Of a stretch of DNA of 16,513 bases, positions 1 to 7,650 are shown piece after piece. Under the pieces are notes generated by a model. That model was given only the letters and a program-made list of their open reading frames with translations, was not told the DNA's origin and did no database searches. Both the position numbers and the translations under genes were made by a program. This stretch comes from Aureobasidium sp. EXF-3400. Lineage: Eukaryota; Ascomycota; Dothideomycetes; Dothideales; Saccotheciaceae. The stretch is from NCBI GenBank assembly GCA_024195585.1, contig SWBL01000610.1:1-16513 (forward strand). Reading direction: 5' to 3'. Every line of letters begins with the position of its first letter. Positions within the stretch are counted from its first letter, which is position 1.

Positions 1-3000
1 CTTATGTGACGGCGTCCACTGTATGGTGACGTTAATGCCTTTCCTCCTTGCCCTCTCTATCTCCTGTATCACTTTATGAGTAATGTACTGTCCTGAGGAG
101 ATAGAGGGTCGTGTGACTGCCTGTATGGCGGCCTGATTGTCGGTGAAGATTGTAACTCCGTTGCAGTTGTCTAGCTCTTGGGTGATTTGGAGTGCTAGTT
201 CAAGACCAACCAGTTCCGCAGAGTATACAGTGGATTTCGTGTTATCTCCAAGGTACCTCATCTTCTTTCTCCCTGCGCTAGGGCACCACGCAGCTGCTCC
301 CACTTGGTTCTGTATCTCGCTCCCGTCGGTGTATATGAGAGCGTGAGTTGCCCTCTTCCCCATCCGCCGGGTCCTTGCCCTATGTAGTCTTATTGCCGCC
401 TCTTTTGTGCTAGCTGTGTGTGCTTCTGGGGGTTCCCACCACGGACTCGCGGTGTTTGTGTACATCGGTTCGATCTCCTCTTGTGGTTGGCCTGTGATCC
501 GGTTCGAGGTTATGTGTAGCTCCTCAAGAGATTGGAGAGGGGGCTTCCTCCTCCACTTCCGCTTGTCTTGCGTGGCCCGGTTTGACTTAATAGTGTTGTA
601 CACAGGGCTGCCTCTTATTCGGTGGAGCGCGTTTTCGTTTTGTTGTTGGAGGTATAGGTCGATAGGTGTTGTGTTGGTCTCGATTTCCATTGCCGCTAGG
701 GCTGTGTTCTTCCATGCTCCTGTAGCTATCCGAAGGGCGTCCTTCTGTATAGATTGCAGGATTGCGAGGGTCTTCGCTGTCGCCCCCTTTTGTCCATGCT
801 CTGGATTGCTTCTAAACCATGTAGAGCTCGCGTACGTGATCTTCGGGAGTATTGTGGCCTTATATAACTGCACACCTTGTTGCAGGTTGATGCTCCACGT
901 TGATCCCGCAATGGCCTTCATTCCGCGAATGGATGTGTCGGCTTTTCTTCTTAGGTGCTCTGCGTGTGGTAGTCCTACGAGCTCCTTGTCTAGTATGACA
1001 CCGAGTAGCTTTGCTGTCTTTGCTGGCCACACTTTTGCGGTAGGGAGGTCAAGTGGTGCCTCTACTTCCTGGTCCTTTATTCCCTTCGCAAAGTGTATCA
1101 ACTCATATTTCTGTGGTGCGAAGACTGATCCTGTCTGTCTCGCCCACTCGGCAGCTTTTTCGTGGATCGCTCGCAGTTGCTCCACGTTGCCCTCTTTTGT
1201 GCTTCCTGTGACTAGTATGCTTGTGTCGTCGATGTATCCAGTGACGAGGTCTTCCGGCCCGCCGATATCTAGTAGGTCGGCTTTGTAGAATAAGTACAGG
1301 ATTGGCGACAGCGGGGATCCTTGTGGGATCCCAGTGTTCGCCGGAATGGGTTCTGTTGTGCCTTCGCTTAGTCGGATTTCCGTTGTTCTGTTTCTAAGGT
1401 AGCTTCCTATCCATCCTGTAATGTCCGGGTGGATGTGTCTTTTTCGTAGGTTATGTGTAAGCCTCTCGTGTGACACGTTATCGAAGGCTCCCGTCACGTC
1501 AAGAAGAAGTAGTGAGGCTACTTCTCCTTCTGCCCACGCCGCGTGAACCTTCTCTATGAGCATGTGAAGTGCGTGTTCGCTCGACGTTGCCTTTCTCCCT
1601 CCAGTATGGTTTCTAGGGAGGAGGTGGTATTGTTCTGCGTAGTACTGTAGTCTCCTCGCCAGGATTGAGTCGAAAATCTTTCCAATCGTGTTCATAAGGG
1701 CTATAGGGCGGTATGCCTTTGTCTCCTTATATGAGGGCTTGCCTGGCTTTGGAATGACCACCGTTGTTGAGTGTTTAAAGTGTTGCGGGCAATGTTGGAC
1801 CCTAAGGCACGCGTTGAACAGTCCCTGTAGGGGCCCTGATATTATGTCTGCGATCGCTTTAAGTACTTTGTTCGGTGTCTGGTCCGGTCCTGGTGCCTTG
1901 TCTCCTGATGTCAGCCGGATGGCTTCTAGGACCTCCTCCTCAGTGATCTCCGGGCATGGGACTGGCTGGGGATACTCGTAGTTTTGGATATCGCTAAGAT
2001 CTGCCTCCGGAGGTGGCGGGAAGAAAGTCTCCGCAAACGCTTCGGCCTTCTCCTTCCATCCTTGAAGCGTTCGTCCTCTATACTTGATGTTGGGCGTGAA
2101 GATTGGTTTTATGCTGTCCTTATTTTTGACCCATCGTGCTAGCTTCCATAACGCTCTTGGGGAGTCCACCTCCGCGACTCGCTCCCTATGGTCATCTCGG
2201 TTTGATCTAGCAATGGCTCTTGCTTTCTGTTGGTTTGCCTCTCTATATTCCTCTCTGCTTTCATCGTCCTGACAGGCTTGCCACTTTCTCCTCGCTTTTC
2301 GTACTTTTCTAATCGCTGTGGCTGTTTCTCGGTTAAACTCCCGTCTCGTGTAGGTGTTGTGGATGCGGATTTGTGGTGTCGCCATGTCGATCGCTGTCAC
2401 GATTGCAGTAGAAATGGATTCCGTGTAGGTGTCCAGCTGGGCCTGAGTCCTCATTGGTAGGTGCCTTGGAATGCCTTGTTCAGTACCCTTCCGTAGTTTT
2501 GGTAAGTCCATCGCTGCGTAGTTCCTTCTCCTTTCCTCTGGCCTTTGTGGTGTGGAAATGTTTAGGCTTGTTTCTATCGGCAGATGGTCTGAGTCGCAGT
2601 CCATGTCGTGTTGCACGCCACAGCTGGTCATCGCTGTTCTCATTCCTTCAGTAGCCCATACTAGGTCTATCGTAGTTCCCTCGTTGTAGGACCGGTCTGG
2701 CGGGCGTGTTATAGTGCCTACAGGGACGCATTGCTCCATGCCCGCCCTTCGGAATGTTTCCTTAAGGCAGGTCGTCTGATTATTGTGGCTGTTGCGCTCC
2801 AGCTGTCCTGTCCAGTCGTGGTGTTGCAGGTTAAAGTCTCCTACGGCTATCTGTTCATGTGACCGGTATGTGTGAAGTGCCTGGTCTAGCGTTGGAATGA
2901 CGCTGTTTCCAGGGATCCCGTAGTATTGCGCGTTTGGTGCGCTCCCGTCCGTGTGCGGGTTGTATATGTTGTGTATTGCTATCGGTGTCTCGGTATCAAA

Positions 3001-3297
3001 CAGCGCTGAGATTATGTCTCTGCTTGCGTGTTGGTGTATCCTTAGCTTGCTTATGTCCATTCCTCTATTGATATAGAAGCAGACCCTTGGCCTTTCCTCT
3101 GTGTCGGGGAGGATGGTGTGGAAAAGGTTCTTTGTCGAGTTGTGTGTATTTCCGTTGTGTGGGCTGATCCACGGTTCCTGGACTGCGATAATGTCGACAT
3201 TCTCTATCCCTGGGCGGCGTAGCATTTCTGCCATCACCCCGTATTGTCTGTGTACGTTGTACTGTATTATTCTGAGTTTTGTGGTGTCTCTATTCAT
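1..3297 (-). CDS. LINE ORF2: endonuclease / reverse transcriptase / RNase H polyprotein (partial, C-terminus off window)
   Basis: This is the enzyme for target-primed reverse transcription. The frame starts at the ATG at 3297-3295 and stays open for 1099 codons to position 1. The endonuclease domain (about 1-240) shows N14 in QYNVH, E41 in QEPW, D154/N156 in GDFN and the SDH motif at 236-238. The reverse transcriptase (about 430-760) shows catalytic D600 in LLLLD with FDN at 605-607, GIPQGSP from 656 and YIDD at 688-691. RNase H (from about 985) shows D991 in YTDGS, E1028 in SAEL, D1053 in FTDN, and WTPSHK ending at the window edge. All expected catalytic residues visible here are present, so nothing in the visible part argues against activity. 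Translation probably depends on ORF1, through the 8-nt overlap. Confidence 0.95.
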   Translation of the reverse strand, partial: MNRDTTKLRIIQYNVHRQYGVMAEMLRRPGIENVDIIAVQEPWISPHNGNTHNSTKNLFHTILPDTEERPRVCFYINRGMDISKLRIHQHASRDIISALFDTETPIAIHNIYNPHTDGSAPNAQYYGIPGNSVIPTLDQALHTYRSHEQIAVGDFNLQHHDWTGQLERNSHNNQTTCLKETFRRAGMEQCVPVGTITRPPDRSYNEGTTIDLVWATEGMRTAMTSCGVQHDMDCDSDHLPIETSLNISTPQRPEERRRNYAAMDLPKLRKGTEQGIPRHLPMRTQAQLDTYTESISTAIVTAIDMATPQIRIHNTYTRREFNRETATAIRKVRKARRKWQACQDDESREEYREANQQKARAIARSNRDDHRERVAEVDSPRALWKLARWVKNKDSIKPIFTPNIKYRGRTLQGWKEKAEAFAETFFPPPPEADLSDIQNYEYPQPVPCPEITEEEVLEAIRLTSGDKAPGPDQTPNKVLKAIADIISGPLQGLFNACLRVQHCPQHFKHSTTVVIPKPGKPSYKETKAYRPIALMNTIGKIFDSILARRLQYYAEQYHLLPRNHTGGRKATSSEHALHMLIEKVHAAWAEGEVASLLLLDVTGAFDNVSHERLTHNLRKRHIHPDITGWIGSYLRNRTTEIRLSEGTTEPIPANTGIPQGSPLSPILYLFYKADLLDIGGPEDLVTGYIDDTSILVTGSTKEGNVEQLRAIHEKAAEWARQTGSVFAPQKYELIHFAKGIKDQEVEAPLDLPTAKVWPAKTAKLLGVILDKELVGLPHAEHLRRKADTSIRGMKAIAGSTWSINLQQGVQLYKATILPKITYASSTWFRSNPEHGQKGATAKTLAILQSIQKDALRIATGAWKNTALAAMEIETNTTPIDLYLQQQNENALHRIRGSPVYNTIKSNRATQDKRKWRRKPPLQSLEELHITSNRITGQPQEEIEPMYTNTASPWWEPPEAHTASTKEAAIRLHRARTRRMGKRATHALIYTDGSEIQNQVGAAAWCPSAGRKKMRYLGDNTKSTVYSAELVGLELALQITQELDNCNGVTIFTDNQAAIQAVTRPSISSGQYITHKVIQEIERARRKGINVTIQWTPSHK

Positions 3298-5035
3298 TAC
3301 TTTCCTGGGTATCTTGTGTCCTTATTGTGTTCGCCCTGTTAGACCGGCGTCTCTGTACCGTCACGTACGGTGTTTCTGGGAGCGGAGGTGGGGAGGACTC
3401 TAATGTTTGGGACGAGACCACGACTGCAATAGCGTCCGATCCTGGCTCACATTGTCTTTCCTCCCGTGGCTCGGCTAGGGTCGCAGGGAAGGCTCGTCTC
3501 TTCGCCTGCAGTGGAGTGAGGGTGCCATTGTTGATTTGTGCTATCGCCGCGGCGCTAAGGACGCGTTGTGGGGCCTTAGTGTTTTTTAGGATACCAGAGA
3601 GAGATTTGTTTCTTGGTTGTGAGGGTCGGCTTGCCATCGAGCTTGCGATCTGGCTCGCCGCTGATGTCCTAGACGCCGCTTCTGCTGGTGTAGGCGCATC
3701 TTCCATAGCCTCCTCGTCGTCCTGGGAGGCGAAAGATACCACTGATCCTATCTCCGAAGGTCCTGGACTGATTACTGGGTCCTCCGGGAAGTATGGCTGG
3801 TTAATTACTTTCTCCTTCTCGATTGCAACTCTTTCCATTTCTTTCTTTCCAAACTTGCAGCTCCGGTCCCACGCTGGGTGGGGGCCCTTGCATAGAGCGC
3901 ATGTTTTCCTTCCATTAGGTGTCGGGCATTCTCTCGTAGGATGTTCCTCTGCACAGTGTCCGCATTTCTCGTTGTTACGACAGTTGCGCGTTGTATGGCC
4001 GTATTCGTAGCATTTAAAGCACTGCTGTACTTTACATGCCCTGCTGTGCCTGAAGGTGCGCTTCTCGTTGTATTCCCAGGCGATAACTTTCGCTGCTAGT
4101 GCAGCGTTTGCTCCCGCCTTCGACAGGAAGCTGATAACTATACTGCCCGTTTCCTTCCCAGGCTTAGGCTTGTTGAGCCAGTCTATGTGGTTGATTTCGT
4201 ATCCGTGTAAAAGCTGGGGGTTCGCACCGACTAGCATCTGTTTCATCTGTTGTTGTTCCTGTGGGTTAAAGGTGTCTACTGGGATTCCCATGGCTATGAC
4301 TCCGTATGTTGGGGTGACTACCTCTGCGTTTCCCGCGAGGTATGTCACCCATTTTGGTCCGTTCCTTATAAGTCTCTCGGCTGTGGCTGCGTCCTTTGCT
4401 AGCAGGAGATAATCTCCTGAGAGTTGGACTGTGGCCATCTCGATGTGACGTATTCCTAGTATTCCTTGGTGTAGTCCAGCCTTTTCTATGCCTTCATTCG
4501 CCATGTTTACAACGTCCTTCGAGGTTCTGCTATGTCCATTCCTTGCCCTGTTGTCATTGTTAAAGTTTGTCTTGACCCTTATCTCCCTCGCCTGGCGAGA
4601 GGATATAGGGGCAGCTGATGTTGCGGTCATTCTAGAAAGTGCCGATTGTGGGATTGACTGTGGTGGGCTACTCATGGCTGCATTGACATATGACCGAGTC
4701 CGGCTTGCTGTGGGGGAAACCTGGGGCTGTACGGAGACAGCCGCCAAAATCTTGGCGGCGAACGCATCGAGGTCATCCTTGGTGGTCGCCTCTGGGTGCA
4801 TGCCGCCCTGCGCCCCTCCTGGGGCCTTTGCGATGAATTCAAGCACGGATTCGAGGAGAGGTACGATTTTGGCCCTAGGAATTGCAGTGCTTCTTCCTTT
4901 GCCTGTTGTGGCGCGCGCGCGTTCAAGTACTGCATTGATTTCTGTCTGAATTTTGCGACCGTGGGCGCATGGGTTTGGGTCTCTTTCACCCACCTCTGGC
5001 CAATTCGACCCGGCGGTCGTCCGAGTCCCCATCAT
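3290..5035 (-). CDS. LINE ORF1: gag-like nucleic-acid-binding protein with CCHC zinc knuckles
   Basis: This 581-aa protein should coat the retrotransposon RNA and act as a nucleic-acid chaperone in the ribonucleoprotein. The N-terminal 180 residues are Ser/Ala/Pro-rich and probably disordered. A globular, RRM-like region follows at about 180-320 (my inference from position). Three zinc knuckles come next: C339-X2-C342-X4-H347-X4-C352, then C358-X2-C361-X3-H365-X4-C370, then C379-X2-C382-X3-H386-X6-C393. The C-terminal 190 residues are low-complexity and Ser/Ala-rich. Two adjacent ATGs (5035 and 5032) both suit as start. The TAG stop overlaps the ORF2 start codon region by 8 nt. The frame is unbroken, including a glutamine-rich stretch near residues 268-275 that RIP would readily have turned into stops. 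Confidence 0.93.
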   Translation of the reverse strand: MMGTRTTAGSNWPEVGERDPNPCAHGRKIQTEINAVLERARATTGKGRSTAIPRAKIVPLLESVLEFIAKAPGGAQGGMHPEATTKDDLDAFAAKILAAVSVQPQVSPTASRTRSYVNAAMSSPPQSIPQSALSRMTATSAAPISSRQAREIRVKTNFNNDNRARNGHSRTSKDVVNMANEGIEKAGLHQGILGIRHIEMATVQLSGDYLLLAKDAATAERLIRNGPKWVTYLAGNAEVVTPTYGVIAMGIPVDTFNPQEQQQMKQMLVGANPQLLHGYEINHIDWLNKPKPGKETGSIVISFLSKAGANAALAAKVIAWEYNEKRTFRHSRACKVQQCFKCYEYGHTTRNCRNNEKCGHCAEEHPTRECPTPNGRKTCALCKGPHPAWDRSCKFGKKEMERVAIEKEKVINQPYFPEDPVISPGPSEIGSVVSFASQDDEEAMEDAPTPAEAASRTSAASQIASSMASRPSQPRNKSLSGILKNTKAPQRVLSAAAIAQINNGTLTPLQAKRRAFPATLAEPREERQCEPGSDAIAVVVSSQTLESSPPPLPETPYVTVQRRRSNRANTIRTQDTQESNE

Positions 5036-5142
5036 ATCGATAGAGCTCGACTCCGCGAGTAATTTGGCTTCAGTTTGGGGTTTATTGGGTTCGATTTGGG
5101 GGAGTTATTCCAAAAATTGGGTTTTGCGCGATTGTGATGTTC

Positions 5143-5213
5143 CCCTGTCCCCCTGTAGTGATGCTTACATAATGATGCCAAGCCACCTACTGACTAACCA
5201 GAAAGGGACAGGG
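5143..5213. repeat. 9-bp perfect inverted repeat near the LINE 5' boundary
   Basis: CCCTGTCCC at 5143-5151 is the exact reverse complement of GGGACAGGG at 5205-5213, with 53 nt between them. A further partial copy of the right arm, GACAGGGT, occurs at 5228-5235. The position, just upstream of the LINE 5' UTR, makes it a candidate for target-site or terminal structure of an older element, but chance is not excluded. Confidence 0.45.
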
Positions 5214-5270
5214 TGACCCCATGAATGGACAGGGTCATAGTAACAACAACGACGAAATTGGAATTGGCAT

Positions 5271-5348
5271 CATTCCACCAGGTAGTTGGCATGGAATGGA
5301 ATTTCAGCTCAAAGTGGTGGAATGGCATGGCATGGAGCCGAAATTCCA
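5271..5348. repeat. Overlapping inverted repeats (hairpin-prone, GGAATGG-rich)
   Basis: Two inverted repeats interlock. CATTCCACCA (5271-5280) pairs perfectly with TGGTGGAATG (5315-5324). TGGAATTTCAGCTC (5297-5310) pairs at 13 of 14 positions with the reverse complement of 5335-5348, across a 24-nt spacer. The stretch is built from variants of GGAATGG and GGCATGG. It could be a relic of a small foldback element or a degenerate tandem repeat. No flanking duplication is evident. Confidence 0.55.
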
Positions 5349-6168
5349 CCGATTTCATGTAACATCCGCTCTGTTTCGAAAAGTGTCGAAACATTTCTTG
5401 ACAATAAGGCTTGGATATTTGTCTCATGTTGGATATCTATCGTGTCAACAGCGTTGCTCCCACGATATCTCGTGGACACCCAGGCTGTATCGCGATCTGA
5501 TTGTTGATGTTATATTCCTCAGCTGCTCGGTTCCATTGCCGAGAAAGTACGTGTGAATCAACGAGCCATCGCAATATAGAGCTCAAACCATGATGACAGG
5601 ACGTACACATTGACATATCGACACGTAGACAGGCAGACACCAGTCTTATCGATATCGCATTCATCGACATCGGGGCATGGATGATGGTCGTCCTGTCGTT
5701 CGCTGTAACTTTTCGTCAACCAAGTCAAAATTCCGAGTCCACCGATCAGAAGGTAATGCGAGATGTGGCGCGTTACCGGAAAAAGAATGCACTGCTCCCA
5801 TCTCTTTTTCAGACCGCAGCCCTGTTGTTTCGCTGTGTTGGTCCTTTCTCGTCTTAGTAACTATTGCGAGTGAACCAATTATCTTAGAGCCCGACGACGC
5901 ACGTTGGACCTCTACATGACGCTCTGGAGCCCTGTATACCGAATAGGAACATCTTGCGATGTGTACGCGTGGAAACATGACAAGATCGAGGAGGCTGAGT
6001 TGCAGCAGTTGTGTACTCATATTCTCTCAACATCCTTCAAGAATGGTAGGTGGTAAGGTTATCAACAGAGAGCTTAACCTCTCCAACGTGTCTGTCATCA
6101 TCGCACTCCATTCTGCACATTCTGCTTGACAGACTTTCTTTCCCCCCTAGACTCTTACAGACTCAAAG

Positions 6169-7158
6169 ATGGCAACAATCATCAAAGGTACTGTGCTGAT
6201 TTCCCGTACTCAATGGCACTCTCATCAACTCAGATGCCTGCGCGATTGGCGTGTGTTCAATCGACTATGCACAACTTGATTACATCCTGACCTACGGCGA
6301 CAATCTGGCATACTGCGTCATATTCAGCGTCTTCCTCTTAGTACAGTTGGGCCTCCTCTGGAAACATCGCACCTGGGGTTCCGCGGTTGGCATGTTCTGT
6401 GGCCTCCTTCTTGAAGTACTTGGCTATGCCGGCCGCATTACTCTCAGTGGTAATCTTTCCAACCTTGATCAATCTGTCTTGTAAGAAGCACTCCCCAAAA
6501 GTTGAGCTCTCGTCTGACCCAAGCAGGTACCTTGTATGTCTCACCATCGGTCCGGCGTTCCTGAGGCTTCCATATACCTCTGCTTCGGCCGCATTGTCAT
6601 CGTTGTCAGTCAAAATATCTATGGGCTTTGGCTGCCACGCAGGATGCTGCTGATCCATCCCGCACTGGTGTTAATATCATGATTGCTGGTCTTGCTTTCC
6701 AAGTCGTCAGCCTGACAATCTTCATCGCACTCAGCATGGAGTTTGTCTACAGAGCACGTAGAGCAAGAGAAAGCGACCTGAACTTTGACTTCTTCAACCT
6801 CAGGAAGCGCACCATGTTCCGCGTCTTCCCCTACGCTATCGCCATCGCAACTATCGCCATCTACATCCGTTGCGCCTTCCGTGTTGCAGAGCTCAAGGAT
6901 GGATTCGGAGGAAAGCTTGCCAGCGACCAAATCGCATTCATGATCTTGGAGGGCCCGATGATTATTATCGCAACGATTGCGTTGACTGTCTGTCATCCCG
7001 GAATTGCATTTGGTAGCGCTTCATCCTGGGCAGCTGCCAACTGGATATGGAAGAAGGGTAACAAGAGAGACAACAACCATACCAGAATGGTGAGCCAGGA
7101 GACTGCGACACCTTCTGTTGGAGGGAGCGAGGTGATCGAGATGAAAACGCAGGCTTGA
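6169..7158 (+). pseudogene. RTA1-family membrane protein (lipid-translocating exporter type), frameshifted and internally deleted
   Basis: RTA1-family proteins are fungal seven-helix membrane proteins tied to lipid movement and to resistance to toxic compounds. Exons: 6169-6187, 6234-6480 and 6527-7158, with two 46-nt GT-AG introns; the second has a CTGAC branch site. The start has A at -3. Family features are the RTW stretch with GLLLEVLGYAGRI, then YLVCLTIGPAFL, IYLCFGRIVIVV, and GVNIMIAGLAFQVVSL followed by the HPG motif near the last helix. Two lesions break it. At about 6561-6566 one base is missing between PAFL and EASIYL. At about 6620-6626 the sequence jumps from SQNIY to ALAATQDAADPSRTG with a further frame change; by comparison with the family about 25 codons, covering roughly one helix, are gone. 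The last part (from about 6628) is open to the stop at 7158. A sequencing error could explain the first lesion but not the second. Confidence 0.85.
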
Positions 7159-7650
7159 GGATAGGAGCAGATTCAAGGATGAGGTGTGGGAAGGATGAGT
7201 AAGGATACTAAGGAGGGACTATGAACTTGTATCTAGATCTGGCCCGCCCAGTTCAATTCAATGGTCATGTATGCAACAGAAAACCGGAACCTGCCACGTG
7301 TGACCGTACCTGAACGAGGTACAGAAGCTTGACAGAACTGCTCCAAAACCTTCTAGAGAAGCATGCAGAAGCATCCTTTTGGTATGAAACTCGAAAGGAG
7401 TCTGTAAGAGGTGGATGTCAAGAGCAGGTCGAAGCGAAGGATCCCTGTCGGTCGGCTGCACCTGCAAAAGTTGAACACAAATAGAGATACGCCCAGGCAG
7501 CCATTTAGTACCTCACCGGTTCCACGACAACGACATGCAAAGCCTCAATCTTTCTACCTCTTGTATCACTTAAGCCTGCGATGGTATTCACATGTTATAG
7601 AACAGCCAGTGTGTGCATCGTTACAGAGCCCGTCGTGTTGACTTTTCTTG
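7159..7650. other. Intergenic region upstream of the Zn2Cys6 regulator
   Basis: No coding signal was recognised. It must hold the 3' end of the RTA1-like locus and the promoter and 5' UTR of the regulator. An E-box-like CACGTG lies within it at about 7296. No TATA box stands out. Confidence 0.5.

Larger units (their letters stand above)
1..5140 (-). mobile_element. Non-LTR (LINE) retrotransposon, Tad1-like architecture, 3' end off the window
   Basis: A two-ORF LINE lies on the minus strand. ORF1 is gag-like with three zinc knuckles. ORF2 has an apurinic-like endonuclease, a reverse transcriptase with a YIDD box and an RNase H domain. This domain set with a separate ORF1 fits the Tad1 clade common in ascomycetes; the I clade has a similar layout, so the clade call is inference. 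Both frames are fully open, and CAA/CAG codons, which repeat-induced point mutation (RIP) turns into stops, are retained. The 5' UTR is about 100 nt upstream of ORF1. The exact 5' boundary (5140 is approximate) and the target-site duplication cannot be set from one copy. The rest of RNase H, the 3' UTR and the tail lie left of position 1. Confidence 0.93.
5141..6168. other. Intergenic stretch between the LINE 5' end and the RTA1-like pseudogene
   Basis: No open frame here has recognisable protein character, and I see no RNA gene. It holds the likely LINE 5' junction zone, two inverted-repeat structures listed separately, and the promoter side of the RTA1-like locus. A pyrimidine-rich tract lies at about 6135-6148, just before that gene's start codon, as is common upstream of ascomycete genes. 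Confidence 0.6.

Noticed and set aside
407..1288. 293-codon plus-strand open frame inside the LINE
   Set aside because: It is the antisense shadow of ORF2, whose minus-strand frame carries all RT and RNase H motifs. Its Cys/Ser-rich composition is not protein-like.
3279..4010. 243-codon plus-strand open frame
   Set aside because: It is antisense to the zinc-knuckle half of ORF1, with no domain and no reason to be translated.
6619..6996. 125-codon minus-strand frame, acidic and Cys-rich
   Set aside because: It lies opposite the last RTA1 exon, whose plus-strand frame encodes recognisable membrane helices.
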